Source: Sunxiuqinia indica (lineage in GTDB: Bacteria > Bacteroidota > Bacteroidia > Bacteroidales > Prolixibacteraceae). Taken from it: a stretch of 64,000 bases of DNA. Under the pieces are notes generated by a model. That model was given only the letters and a program-made list of their open reading frames with translations, searched no databases and had not been told where the DNA came from. Of this stretch, positions 8,772 through 17,822 are shown piece by piece. The first letter of the stretch is position 1, and each line of letters opens with the position of its first letter. The DNA is taken from assembly GCF_009847015.1 (NCBI RefSeq), contig NZ_WVEM01000001.1:372001-436000 (forward strand). The letters are read 5' to 3'. A program made the translations under genes and the position numbers.

Positions 8772-10042
8772 TAGATCGTACGATACAACCAACCATTTAC
8801 GAAACAAAGAAACCGATCATTATTAAGCCCGTATCTTCGCAGCTTAATAATGATATTCCAGTGCATTTTCTTCAGGCCGGAACGCAGGAAGTAACCCGCT
8901 TAGAGTTTATTTTTGAGGCTGGCCTTTGGAACGAAGATAAGCCCTTGCAAGCCGTACTTACAAATGCTATGTTGCAAGAGGGAAGTGCGAATTATTCAGG
9001 GGCACAAATTGCTGAAATCTTCGATTTTAGAGGAGCCTACATTCAGTTTGTTGCCGATCATCATTTGGGAACAATTAGCTTGATCAGCCTGAATAAGCAT
9101 TTGCCTTATTTGTTGCCCATTGTCGAAGATTTAATCAAGCGACCATCGTTTGATGCAAATGAATTTGAAACGTTGGCGAAACGAAGAAAGCAACGCTTTT
9201 TGCTAGAAAATGAGAAGGTAAAAGTACTTTGCCAAAAGAAGTTTTCTGAAGTGTTGTTTGGTAAGAGTCATCCCTATTCACATACTGTTTCTGCTGATGA
9301 TTTTGACCGTTTGACATGTTCTGATTTGGCGGATTTCTACCAGAGATCTTATCATGCCGAGAATTGTCAGATTATGGCTTCTGGAAATATGGATGTCAGT
9401 TTGCTGAAACTTCTAAATAAGCATTTTGGTGATTTGAATTGGAGAGGAGTGAAGCAGCTTCAACAAAAAAGAACGATTCAACAATTACAGGAAAAGCAAC
9501 TTCGTGTGGTTAAAAATGACGCCATTCAATCAGCAATTCGGGTTGGGCGTTTGATGGTAAAAAAGGATCATCCGGATTATATCGGGTTACAGGTTTTGAA
9601 TACTGTTTTGGGCGGATATTTCAGCTCTCGGCTCATGATGAATATTCGCGAGGAAAAAGGCTATACTTATGGAATTGGTTCTTCGGTGATGAGTTTGAAT
9701 GAAGCCGGCTATTTTGTAATTGCTACCGAAACGGATAAAAAATATGTGGAGGCGACGGTTACAGAAATATTCCTGGAACTGAAAAAGCTTCGCGAAGAAT
9801 TAATCCCTGAAGCTGAGTTGAGTCGGGTTTGCCAATATTTATTGGGCGAATTTGTTCGCGATTTTGATGGACCGTTTGCACAGGCTCAGTCTTTCAGAGC
9901 TGTGAATGATTTTGGTTTGGGCTACGAATTTTACGAGCAGTATTATCAGCTTTTGAGAGCTATTAAACCGGAAGATTTGCAGTTGCTAGCACAAAAATAT
10001 TTCGACGAGGACGATTTTTACACCGTAATTGCAGGCGCTTAA
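8768..10042 (+). CDS. M16 peptidase, non-zinc partner subunit with R/Y pair
   Basis: The protein (424 residues from the ATG at 8768) is M16-like across its length, but the HxxEH zinc motif is replaced by NAMLQEG, so it cannot bind catalytic zinc in the standard way. It does carry REEKGYTYGIGSS in the C-terminal half, the conserved Arg/Tyr region of M16 peptidases. This is the division of labour known for heterodimeric M16B peptidases and mitochondrial processing peptidase. The frame is open from 8738, but the ATG overlapping the upstream stop is the natural coupled start. Confidence 0.85.
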   Translation: MIDRTIQPTIYETKKPIIIKPVSSQLNNDIPVHFLQAGTQEVTRLEFIFEAGLWNEDKPLQAVLTNAMLQEGSANYSGAQIAEIFDFRGAYIQFVADHHLGTISLISLNKHLPYLLPIVEDLIKRPSFDANEFETLAKRRKQRFLLENEKVKVLCQKKFSEVLFGKSHPYSHTVSADDFDRLTCSDLADFYQRSYHAENCQIMASGNMDVSLLKLLNKHFGDLNWRGVKQLQQKRTIQQLQEKQLRVVKNDAIQSAIRVGRLMVKKDHPDYIGLQVLNTVLGGYFSSRLMMNIREEKGYTYGIGSSVMSLNEAGYFVIATETDKKYVEATVTEIFLELKKLREELIPEAELSRVCQYLLGEFVRDFDGPFAQAQSFRAVNDFGLGYEFYEQYYQLLRAIKPEDLQLLAQKYFDEDDFYTVIAGA

Positions 10043-10054
10043 TAACAACGATTC

Positions 10055-10987
10055 GTGAAGAACCTTTTTTCAAATACTATTTTTTTGGCTATCGTAGCTT
10101 GTTTGTTGTGGTCTTCGGCTTTTGTCGGCGTGAAAATCGGTTTGCAATATCACACGCCATTTCAGTTTGCAGGAGTTCGGTTTACACTTTCCGGTTTGAT
10201 GCTGTTTTTCTTTTTCAACAATTACCGTAATTACGTAGCACAGATTAAGGAGCATTGGCGGTTTATTTCCCTGATCGGATTGCTTCAAACGGTTATTCAA
10301 TACATGTTTTTTTATTCGGGAATTAACTTGCTCCCCGCTTCTATAGCAGCACTAATTATAGGCTCTTCGCCGTTATTTATCTCGGTGGTTTCACACTTTA
10401 GTTTCCAGAATGATAAAATGAATTGGCTGAAAACCATGAGCATTTTGTTGGGAGTTGTGGGTGTAGCAATCATCAGTCTTGGACGAAGCGAATTGCCTTC
10501 TGGAATAAAAATAAGCCTGTTGGGAATTGCATTACTTTTGGCTAATAATTTTGTTTCTGGTTTCTCGAATGTCTTGGTTGCTAAAAAACCGGCACGGTTA
10601 GCTCCAATTGTTTTAAGTTCATCGTCGCTGTTTTTTGGTGGAATTGGGTTGATCATTATTTCAATTCCAGTTGAAGGTTACGGCGTAAAATCATTTGCCC
10701 CCGAGTATTTTATTGCTTTGGCGTGGTTGAGCTTCTTATCGGCAGCTGCTTTTACCATTTGGTTTGGTTTGTTGCAACGCCCGGGAGTCAAAGTCTCGGT
10801 TCTGAATACCTGGAAGTTTTTAGTTCCGGTAGCCGGTGCAATCTTAAGTTGGATGATCATACCCGACGAATCCCCCGATTTGGTTTCTATTGCAGGTATG
10901 TCGGTCATTGCGTCGTCTTTGTTGCTTTTGAATTATTCGAACCGAAAAGGCGCAAGATTGGAACGCGAAAATGCCAAGCCAATTTGA
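10055..10987 (+). CDS. EamA/DMT-family transporter
   Basis: The 310-residue protein has about ten hydrophobic helices arranged as two EamA repeats (roughly residues 8-140 and 155-295), the pattern of drug/metabolite transporters. The N-terminal ACLLWSSAFVGVKIGL is characteristic of the first EamA helix. These are usually exporters of amino acids or small metabolites, and the substrate here is unknown. The start is a GTG at 10055, 12 bases after the M16 stop, so it probably shares that transcript. Confidence 0.85.
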   Translation: MKNLFSNTIFLAIVACLLWSSAFVGVKIGLQYHTPFQFAGVRFTLSGLMLFFFFNNYRNYVAQIKEHWRFISLIGLLQTVIQYMFFYSGINLLPASIAALIIGSSPLFISVVSHFSFQNDKMNWLKTMSILLGVVGVAIISLGRSELPSGIKISLLGIALLLANNFVSGFSNVLVAKKPARLAPIVLSSSSLFFGGIGLIIISIPVEGYGVKSFAPEYFIALAWLSFLSAAAFTIWFGLLQRPGVKVSVLNTWKFLVPVAGAILSWMIIPDESPDLVSIAGMSVIASSLLLLNYSNRKGARLERENAKPI

Positions 10988-10995
10988 TTTTGCAG

Positions 10996-11427
10996 TTAAT
11001 CTTCTTTTTCAGCTTCTAGTTTCAGCTCGTACAGGTTTTTTGCCAACCCATCGGCTAAAGTCTTTTGCAGCATTCCTGCTAAAAAGCCTTCCATGCTTTC
11101 TTGAACAACCACTAACGTTGATTCTCTTTCCGGTTTTAGTTGCCAGTTATGAACAGCTTTTATCCACATTATTTTGCCTGTCCATCCAAGTTCCGAAGGG
11201 GAATTAGCCGTGTGGATTTCCGATTTGATTTTCAAGCCTCCAGCTTTCCAAACAAACTTTTTACCGGCAGCAGCCCGCCCATCTATCGAAGCCTTGGAAA
11301 CCTCGCTTTGCCAGGTTGGCCAGTCATTGATTGACGATAATACTTTGTAGACTTTATATGCCGACGCATGAACGAGTAGTTCTGCTTCGTGAAATGCCGG
11401 TGCTTTTTTGTTGACTTCAATATTCAT
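10996..11427 (-). CDS. SRPBCC-family (START-like) protein
   Basis: This 143-residue cytoplasmic protein resembles the polyketide cyclase/dehydrase branch of the SRPBCC fold. It starts with a strand leading into AFHEAELLVHASAYKVYKVLSSINDWPTWQS, the usual helix-grip pattern of a small hydrophobic-ligand pocket. No catalytic residues can be assigned. It is convergent with the DMT transporter, 8 bases apart. It may be co-transcribed with the DUF1080 gene upstream on the same strand, across a 71-base gap. Confidence 0.7.
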   Translation of the reverse strand: MNIEVNKKAPAFHEAELLVHASAYKVYKVLSSINDWPTWQSEVSKASIDGRAAAGKKFVWKAGGLKIKSEIHTANSPSELGWTGKIMWIKAVHNWQLKPERESTLVVVQESMEGFLAGMLQKTLADGLAKNLYELKLEAEKED

Positions 11428-11498
11428 TTCGATCCCTTTTCAATATTAACGACTATTATTTAACAACGTTGTTTTGAGCTTGTTTTGTATCGGGTTAT

Positions 11499-12302
11499 TC
11501 AGTTACAATCATCTCCTAAGTTTAGCAATTCTACTTTTCTGAAATCAATAGGATGGCTTTCGCCTTGCAAGGAGATTGAGCCGTTTTTCAATAAATTATT
11601 TCCATCAGGAGGTAACAGTTTTTGGTAGCTTGGATCGCGTTCGTCGAGCTGAGGTTTCGTGTACTGCATCACAACTTTACCATCAATAATATGCTTGACG
11701 ATTGAGTCACCTCTGACTTCTATTTCGGCCGTAACCCACTGATTATCCAGGTAGGTTTTTGAATTCGAACTAATGCAGTGATCCAATACGAGTTTTTTGT
11801 CCATTACGACATTGGTTCCGGGAGTACAAAGGTTTAAGTTTGATCGCTCTTCTGTTTTAGTGCCTCCAAGTAGTTGAACTTCGATGCAAATGGGAAATTG
11901 CTGGTCTTTTCCCATGCTTTCAGGACTTTGTCCGTGTATCATGATTCCACTGTTTCTATTGGCCCATTGTGGTCCTCCAGGAGCCTGTTTACCAACAAAC
12001 CGATACTCAACACGCATTTTATAATGCGAAAAATTGTGCTTGTAAAATAGATGCCCAAATTCGCCATCAAAGGTTTCGTACTCATCGTATCTAACCTTCA
12101 GCAGGCCATTTTCAACCCGAAACGTATGTTTGTAATTTTCTCCTAACTCATGCTTTGTTATTTTTACTTGCCAGTCATTTAAATTTTCTCCATTGAAAAG
12201 TTGAATCCATCCCTTTTCTTCTTTGGGGTGAAAAGAACAAAACAGCAGAATAGCGATAAAGGACATCGCGAAGATTTTTAGTTTGAATTGAACGTTTTTC
12301 AT
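11499..12302 (-). CDS. DUF1080 (3-keto-disaccharide hydrolase fold) exported protein
   Basis: The 267-residue protein begins with a signal sequence, and Cys22 in LLFCSF could be a lipidation site. One DUF1080 domain follows (about 30-260), beginning WIQLFNGENLNDWQVKITKHE. DUF1080 is a concanavalin-like lectin/glucanase fold. Members have been linked to hydrolysis or elimination of 3-keto-glycosides. GIMIHGQSP and VQLLGG near the middle are characteristic of the domain. Unlike the DUF1080 gene at 60809, it has no oxidoreductase or isomerase neighbour, so its pathway is unclear. Confidence 0.8.
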   Translation of the reverse strand: MKNVQFKLKIFAMSFIAILLFCSFHPKEEKGWIQLFNGENLNDWQVKITKHELGENYKHTFRVENGLLKVRYDEYETFDGEFGHLFYKHNFSHYKMRVEYRFVGKQAPGGPQWANRNSGIMIHGQSPESMGKDQQFPICIEVQLLGGTKTEERSNLNLCTPGTNVVMDKKLVLDHCISSNSKTYLDNQWVTAEIEVRGDSIVKHIIDGKVVMQYTKPQLDERDPSYQKLLPPDGNNLLKNGSISLQGESHPIDFRKVELLNLGDDCN

Positions 12303-12429
12303 AATAAGTGTTTTCGTGGCCTGTTAAATTAGTGTTTTTTTCGAAATTGAATAATTCTATGTGTGCGTTATTAGAATTAACATTTTTTTCTCTCTATTAT
12401 TTGCCTAATCATCGAGAATAGATTCGACA

Positions 12430-12445
12430 TTAACCAATTGGTTAA
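12430..12445. promoter_or_regulatory. perfect palindrome, probable TetR operator 1
   Basis: TTAACCAATTGGTTAA is a perfect 16-base palindrome about 90 bases before the TetR-family start. A second, imperfect copy lies at 12504-12519. It is probably where the encoded TetR protein binds to control its own operon. Confidence 0.6.
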
Positions 12446-12503
12446 ATTTTTTGGTTGATTTATTTGGATATTGGTTTAGGTTGCCATATTTTTACCAACT
12501 GAT

Positions 12504-12519
12504 TTAACCAAATAGTTAA
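12504..12519. promoter_or_regulatory. imperfect palindrome, probable TetR operator 2
   Basis: TTAACCAAATAGTTAA shares its left half-site TTAACCAA exactly with the perfect palindrome at 12430, and its right half is degenerate. It ends 13 bases before the TetR ATG, close to the expected transcription start, so binding there would repress the operon. Confidence 0.55.
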
Positions 12520-12532
12520 ACCGAAAGATTAA

Positions 12533-13144
12533 ATGAATAAACAAAAAGATAATACGGAAGAAAGAATTTTAGACGCAGCGACTGACATCTTTATGGTAAA
12601 AGGAATGGAAGGAGCACGAATGCAGGAAATTGCAGATAAAGCAAGTATCAACAAGGCATTATTGCATTACTATTTTCGAAGTAAGGATAAGTTATTTGAC
12701 GCGATACTAACCAAGATTCTGAACTTCGCGTTTCCGCAAATCGGAAAGGTTCTCTTTTCTGATCTTCCCTTTTTAGAGCGGGTTGAGCAAGTCATTGATA
12801 TTTACATGACCCTCTTGTTGAAACATCAACAGCTGCCGGCATTTTTAATTAAGGAAATGAATCGGGAAGGATCCGTTCTATTTAAATTCATAGAAAAGCA
12901 GCATTTTGCGATTCAACCAATATTAAAAGAAATCCAGGATGCAATGGATCGCGGAGAAATCATTCAAATGAAGCCGGAGCATTTGGTGGTAAATGTGCTT
13001 GGGATGTGTGTTTTTCCCTTTGCAGCGAGGCCGATGATTAAAAATGTAGCCTTGAACGGTCGAGATGATTTGCTGAATGGGTTTTTAGAACAGCGCAGAT
13101 TTGAGGTAAAGACATTTATAATAAGAGCTATTCAACCACAATAA
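12533..13144 (+). CDS. TetR/AcrR-family regulator of the export operon
   Basis: The 203-residue protein has a TetR N-terminal helix-turn-helix (about residues 8-55: RILDAATDIFMVKGMEGARM, then EIADKASINKALLHYYFRSK) and an all-helical ligand-binding and dimerisation domain. It is the first gene of an efflux operon and is followed after 11 bases by the TolC gene. The palindromes just upstream suggest autorepression relieved by an exported compound. The arrangement parallels the TetR protein CecR (YbiH) controlling ybhGFSR in E. coli. The ligand is unknown. Confidence 0.88.
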   Translation: MNKQKDNTEERILDAATDIFMVKGMEGARMQEIADKASINKALLHYYFRSKDKLFDAILTKILNFAFPQIGKVLFSDLPFLERVEQVIDIYMTLLLKHQQLPAFLIKEMNREGSVLFKFIEKQHFAIQPILKEIQDAMDRGEIIQMKPEHLVVNVLGMCVFPFAARPMIKNVALNGRDDLLNGFLEQRRFEVKTFIIRAIQPQ

Positions 13145-13155
13145 ACAGGTGTGTC

Positions 13156-14436
13156 ATGAGAATTAGGAAATTAGTTATTTTACTTTGTTTTTTATTGCCG
13201 GCTCAATTACTATTGGCACAGGAACCTGTGACCATCGAGCAATGTCAGCGGTGGGCGAGAGATTATCATCCGTTGTTGAAGCAACAGGAGATTTACCAAA
13301 AAATGTCGGCATTGAAATTAGAAAACAATGCAACCAATTATTTGCCACAAATTGATCTGAAAGCACAAGCAACATATCAATCAGAGGTGACAAAAATAGG
13401 TATTTCTTTACCCAATATGAACATTCCGGAGATTTCGAAAGATCAGTATAAAATGTACCTTGATGTGAAGCAGACGATTTGGGATGGCGGTTTAACTAAA
13501 GCGAATGAAATTTTGGAACATGCGAAGGAAGAATCGAATCTTCAAGGGGTTGAAGTGGAGCTCTATAAAGTAAAAGAGCAAGTCAATCGTTTGTTCTTTA
13601 CCAGCTTCCTGATTCAGCAAAACCTGGAGTTGCTGCTCAAAAAGCAAGAAACGCTGGATTCGCGTAAAAGCCAAATGGAAACTGCTGTGGAACAGGGTAT
13701 GTTGTTGGCTTCTGAGTTAGACCAGATTTTGGCTGAACAAATCAAAGTAAAGCAGCAGCAAATCGAATTGCAGTCAAATCGTGAAACGGTACTTTCAACC
13801 CTATCAATTTTAACGGGAAAACCGTTGGATGATTTACAAAATCTTACGATTGAAACCGTTGAATTTACTCCTGATAATGACTTGCATCGACCGGAACTGA
13901 AGCTGTTTGAAACGCAAACGGATTTATTGGCTGCATCATCCGATTTGCTTCAAAAAAAACGCAATCCCAAGTTATTTGGTTTCGGACAAGCAGGTTACGG
14001 GCGACCGGGATTAAACATGCTTAATAATGATTTTGGTGCTTATGGCTTAGTTGGTGTTGGCCTGAACTGGACGGTGTTTGATTGGAAAAATACGAATCGT
14101 GAACGAGAAGTTATCCAGTTGCAACAGCAGTTGGTAAATACACAACAGCAACAATTTGAGCGTAATATAAATGTTGCATTAGATGGCGAATATCGCAAGA
14201 TCAAACAATTAGAGAGTATTCTTAAAAGTGATCGGGAGCTCATTGAACTGCAGGAACGCATTACGCAAAGTTCTGCCTCAAAGCTCGAAAACGGAACAAT
14301 AACATCATCAGATTATATCCAGGACTTGAATGCAGAAATAGCTGCCCGAATCACTTTAGAAACGCATAAAATACAAGTGGAAGCAGCGAAAATCAATTAC
14401 CAAACAATTAAAGGGAATAACAATAGAAACAGATAA
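13156..14436 (+). CDS. TolC-family outer membrane efflux protein
   Basis: The 426-residue protein has a signal peptide (residues 1 to about 21, ending LLLAQ) and the long coiled-coil helices of the TolC/outer-membrane-factor family, rich in Gln and Glu (about 30-210 and 250-420). It would form the outer-membrane channel for the HlyD adaptor and ABC transporter encoded downstream. The E. coli ybhGFSR operon lacks its own channel gene, so the gene here makes the export system self-contained. It starts 11 bases after the TetR stop. Confidence 0.88.
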   Translation: MRIRKLVILLCFLLPAQLLLAQEPVTIEQCQRWARDYHPLLKQQEIYQKMSALKLENNATNYLPQIDLKAQATYQSEVTKIGISLPNMNIPEISKDQYKMYLDVKQTIWDGGLTKANEILEHAKEESNLQGVEVELYKVKEQVNRLFFTSFLIQQNLELLLKKQETLDSRKSQMETAVEQGMLLASELDQILAEQIKVKQQQIELQSNRETVLSTLSILTGKPLDDLQNLTIETVEFTPDNDLHRPELKLFETQTDLLAASSDLLQKKRNPKLFGFGQAGYGRPGLNMLNNDFGAYGLVGVGLNWTVFDWKNTNREREVIQLQQQLVNTQQQQFERNINVALDGEYRKIKQLESILKSDRELIELQERITQSSASKLENGTITSSDYIQDLNAEIAARITLETHKIQVEAAKINYQTIKGNNNRNR

Positions 14437-14540
14437 TATGAAACGAACATGAATTTTAAGATGCATAGTTCGCAAACAAGTATATTAAAATTCATCGTGA
14501 GTTCAGTCGAATGCAATTGAAAACTAAAAACTTTTATGAG

Positions 14541-15419
14541 ATGAAACTTCAATACTTATTCATATTGGCATTAATTGCGTTAATGTCGTGTAACGGAAAC
14601 GATGATCAATCGGATGCTTTTGGAAATTTCGAAATCGAGGAAGTCATTATTTCGTCAGAAATTGCCGGAAAGCTTATCAATTTTGATCTAGAGCTGGGAG
14701 ATGAGGTAAAACAAGGGCAACTGTTGGCCTTGGTGGATACCACGCAGCTGAGTCTGCAAATCAAACAACTGAAAGCTCAGAAGAAAGCTGTAGCCAGTAA
14801 AAAGGTGACTTTGAATGCTCAGGTTGACGTGCAAAAAGAACAGATTGAAACGTTGAAGACTGAACAGGAACGGATACATCAGATGTTTGCCGGTAAAGCA
14901 GCTACACAGCAGCAGGTAGATGATCTTGATGGGAAGGTGCGGATTTTGGAAAAGCAAATGGCAAGTATTCAAAGCCAGTTTGTATCGATAAACAGCGAAT
15001 TGGATGTACTGGAAGCTCAGCTGGCTATTGCAAAAGATAAATTAGGTAAATGTTTTATTTCTAGCTTGATGGATGGAGTGGTTCTTGAAAAATATCTGGA
15101 ATTGGGCGAGTTGGCTGCACCGGGGAAAGCTCTTGTGAAATTGGGGGATTTGTCAATGCTCGATTTGAGAGTTTTCGTTAGTGGCGCACAATTGCCAAAC
15201 ATCAAACTCGGGCAGCAAGTAGAGGTGTTGATTGATAAAGATAAAACCGAAAATCAGTCATTAACAGGGAAGGTATCCTGGATTTCATCAGAAGCTGAGT
15301 TTACTCCAAAAATCATTCAAACCAAAGAAGAGCGGGTGAAATTAGTTTATGCCGTGAAAGTTCAGGTGAAAAACGATGGCCGACTAAAAATTGGGATGCC
15401 TGGAGAAGTGAACTTTTAG
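14541..15419 (+). CDS. HlyD/YbhG-type periplasmic adaptor lipoprotein
   Basis: The product from the ATG at 14541 has 292 residues and begins with a lipoprotein signal (LIALMSC, lipid-modified cysteine near residue 16). A biotinyl-lipoyl-like half-motif follows (EIAGKLINFDLELGDEVKQG), then a coiled-coil hairpin (about 75-165) and the second lipoyl half and beta-barrel domain. This is the membrane-fusion adaptor that links the ABC-2 permeases to the TolC channel. The frame is open from 14511, but the lipoprotein signal fits the later ATG. Confidence 0.87.
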   Translation: MKLQYLFILALIALMSCNGNDDQSDAFGNFEIEEVIISSEIAGKLINFDLELGDEVKQGQLLALVDTTQLSLQIKQLKAQKKAVASKKVTLNAQVDVQKEQIETLKTEQERIHQMFAGKAATQQQVDDLDGKVRILEKQMASIQSQFVSINSELDVLEAQLAIAKDKLGKCFISSLMDGVVLEKYLELGELAAPGKALVKLGDLSMLDLRVFVSGAQLPNIKLGQQVEVLIDKDKTENQSLTGKVSWISSEAEFTPKIIQTKEERVKLVYAVKVQVKNDGRLKIGMPGEVNF

Positions 15420-15437
15420 TGATCAGTGAATAGTTTT

Positions 15438-15464
15438 CAGTCACAGTCACAGTCACAGTTACAG
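15438..15464. repeat. hexanucleotide tandem repeat (TCACAG)n
   Basis: TCACAG is repeated at 15441, 15447 and 15453, followed by TTACAG at 15459, between the HlyD gene and the four-helix-bundle gene. Related CAGT/ACTG-rich sequence recurs at 19020-19071. It is probably an intergenic repeat without coding function. Confidence 0.7.
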
Positions 15465-15510
15465 TGAACAGTTAAGCGGAATAATAAAGGACAAGTTAAA
15501 TATAAAGACT

Positions 15511-15885
15511 ATGGATTTTAAAAAATTACCAGCTTATCAAAAAGCTTTTCAGTTAGCGATGGAGATTTTTAAGATATCAAAGTCGCTTCTAAAAGAGGAA
15601 AAGTATTCTCTAACAGATCAAATTCGCAGGTCATCTCGCTCAACTTGTGCCAATCTTGCTGAAGCGTATCGCAAACGAATTTACTCTAACCATTTTATTG
15701 CCAAGTTGACTGATTCTGATGGAGAAAATAGTGAGACTGACGTTTGGCTGGATTTCGCGAAATGATGTGGGGATTTGATTGAAAATCAACACCAACTACT
15801 TCATGAAAAATGCATTGAAATTGGAAAGCTGATTAACCACATGATTAGCAATCCTGGTAAATTTGGCTCAGGTCTACCGGGTTAA
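15511..15885 (+). pseudogene. four-helix-bundle (23S rRNA intervening-sequence type) protein, interrupted by in-frame TGA
   Basis: The frame starts MDFKKLPAYQKAFQLAMEIF and matches the four-helix-bundle family often annotated as S23 ribosomal or 23S-rRNA-intervening-sequence protein. An in-frame TGA at 15763-15765 (codon 85) follows WLDFAK. Reading continues in the same frame with CGDLIENQHQLLHEK and IGKLINHMISNPGKF, which is the expected C-terminus, and stops at 15885 (124 codons). Both halves are recognisable, so this looks like a recent nonsense mutation. The 84-residue product would lack the fourth helix. Suppression or readthrough cannot be excluded. The gene is inserted between the adaptor and ATPase genes of an export operon, which it does not obviously serve. 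Confidence 0.8.
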
Positions 15886-15979
15886 ATAATTACAGTAATC
15901 TGTCTTGACAACTGTCAACTTGAATTGAACGAAACTCTAAAAACTGTGATTGCGACTGAAAACTTAAAATAATAGAGCG

Positions 15980-16894
15980 ATGATTAAAATAACCAACATA
16001 TGCAAGTCTTATAACAATACCCAAGCTCTACAAGGCATCTCACTAGAGGTAAATGATGGCGAGTTGTTTGGGCTGATCGGTCCGGATGGAGCAGGGAAGA
16101 CGACCTTGATGCGAATTCTGATGACTTTGTTAATTCAGGATGAAGGACAGGCGGAAATGAATGGACTGGATGTCGTTAAAGATTACAAAAGGATCCGTCA
16201 ACTGGTGGGCTACATGCCCGGGCGTTTTTCGCTGTATCAGGATTTGACTGTGGAGGAGAACCTCTCGTTTTTTGCAACGGTGTTCGGAACAACGATTGAA
16301 GAGAACTACGAGCTCATTCGGGATATTTACGTTCAGATTGAGCCTTTCAAAAATCGACTGGCCGGAAAGCTTTCTGGAGGAATGAAACAAAAACTGGCAC
16401 TGTCGTGTGCTTTGATTCATAAACCAGAAATTTTGGTTTTGGATGAGCCAACTACCGGAGTTGATGCTGTGTCGCGCAAAGAGTTCTGGGACATGCTGAA
16501 AAAACTTCAGAAGCAGGGAATCACAATTCTGGTTTCTACTCCTTATATGGATGAAGCAGGCCTTTGCGATCGCGTGGCGCTGATGCAGGAAGGTGAGGTG
16601 TTGAGCATCGATACCCCTGCGAGAATTGTCGAAAATTACTCAAGTACCTTATTGGCTGCCCGCTCCGACGAAATGCACCGATTAATCGAGGACTTGCGTC
16701 ATTGGGAGAAGATTGACTCGGCGTATGCCTTCGGACAGTTTGCTCACGTGACTCCCAAAGATGATGAGATGGAAGCTGTGGAGTTGGAGCAATATCTGAT
16801 GCATAAAAAGCATAATAACCTGCAGGTACACGAAATTGCACCCGGCATCGAAGATGTTTTTATGGCGTTGATGAGCGGGGATCGGTCGTATTGA
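15980..16894 (+). CDS. ABC transporter ATP-binding protein (first of pair)
   Basis: This 304-residue ABC ATPase has Walker A GPDGAGKTT (about residues 37-45), signature LSGGMKQK (about 133-140) and Walker B ILVLDEPTTGVD (about 150-161), followed by a C-terminal extension typical of ABC-2 drug exporters. It has a canonical LSGG signature, unlike the second ATPase at 17015. Together they resemble the two halves of E. coli YbhF encoded as separate proteins. Energy from ATP would drive the two ABC-2 permeases downstream. Confidence 0.92.
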   Translation: MIKITNICKSYNNTQALQGISLEVNDGELFGLIGPDGAGKTTLMRILMTLLIQDEGQAEMNGLDVVKDYKRIRQLVGYMPGRFSLYQDLTVEENLSFFATVFGTTIEENYELIRDIYVQIEPFKNRLAGKLSGGMKQKLALSCALIHKPEILVLDEPTTGVDAVSRKEFWDMLKKLQKQGITILVSTPYMDEAGLCDRVALMQEGEVLSIDTPARIVENYSSTLLAARSDEMHRLIEDLRHWEKIDSAYAFGQFAHVTPKDDEMEAVELEQYLMHKKHNNLQVHEIAPGIEDVFMALMSGDRSY

Positions 16895-17014
16895 ACAGCT
16901 CAGTAAACAGTGTTAAAAGTTTACCTACGGATGTCAATGAATTATTGGTTTATAAAAAGGCGTTCAGGTATAGATTCAACATTCCGCAAAATTTGGTTGT
17001 AAAGGAGAAGATTG

Positions 17015-17821
17015 ATGAAACAAGGAAAAATTGAGAATAGCGAACCGGATACTATGACTGCGACTGAAAACTTGTCCGCAGAGCGCACTCCTGTCATATC
17101 AGTTAAAAACTTAGTCAAAAAGTTTGGAAACTTTGTTGCGAATGACCACCTGACTTTCGATGTGTTTAAAGGAGAGATCTTTGGGTTTCTGGGAGCCAAT
17201 GGTGCCGGAAAGACGACTGCGATGCGCATTCTTTGCGGGTTGAGTAGCCCCACATCGGGAGAATTGATGGTTAGTGGTTACGATGTTTATAAACAAGCTG
17301 AGCTCATCAAACGAAACATTGGCTATATGAGCCAGAAATTTTCGTTGTACGAGGACATGACTGTCGCAGAAAATATTCGATTTTATGCCGGCATTTATGG
17401 GCTCTCGGTCAGGCAACGCAAAGAAAAAGAACAAGTGATGCTTCAGAAACTAAATCTGGAATCGGTACGAGATAAACTGATTGCTTCCCTGCCATTGGGT
17501 TGGAAGCAGAAATTAGCTTTTTCAATTGCGCTGCTCCATGATCCAAAGATTATTTTTCTCGATGAGCCAACGGGTGGTGTCGACCCAATTACCCGCCGCC
17601 AATTCTGGGACTTGATTTACGAAGCCGCTGCCGAAGGGAAAACCATTTTTGTAACCACACACTATATGGATGAAGCAGAATATTGTAGTCGGGTTTCAAT
17701 TATGGTGGATGGTCGGATTGCTGCGTTGGATACTCCAGACGTCTTGAAAAAACAGTTCGGTGCAGACAATATGAACGGGGTGTTTTTACAATTGGCTCGT
17801 TCAGCGACTCGAACCGATTGA
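17015..17821 (+). CDS. ABC transporter ATP-binding protein (second of pair, degenerate signature)
   Basis: This 268-residue ABC ATPase has Walker A GANGAGKTT and Walker B IIFLDEPTGGVD, but its signature reads LPLGWKQKLAFS instead of LSGGQ. The same LPLGWKQ variant occurs in the second half of E. coli YbhF, which supports asymmetric ATP sites, one canonical and one degenerate, in a heterodimer with the 15980 product. I use the ATG at 17015, preceded by AAGGAGAAG, one of the few Shine-Dalgarno-like sequences here. An ATG at 17055 just before the conserved domain is the alternative. Confidence 0.9.
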   Translation: MKQGKIENSEPDTMTATENLSAERTPVISVKNLVKKFGNFVANDHLTFDVFKGEIFGFLGANGAGKTTAMRILCGLSSPTSGELMVSGYDVYKQAELIKRNIGYMSQKFSLYEDMTVAENIRFYAGIYGLSVRQRKEKEQVMLQKLNLESVRDKLIASLPLGWKQKLAFSIALLHDPKIIFLDEPTGGVDPITRRQFWDLIYEAAAEGKTIFVTTHYMDEAEYCSRVSIMVDGRIAALDTPDVLKKQFGADNMNGVFLQLARSATRTD

Positions 17822-17822
17822 T

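Noticed and set aside
10971-11207. Plus-strand frame of 78 residues after the DMT transporter
   Set aside because: It is the complement of the SRPBCC gene on the minus strand, which has a clear domain.
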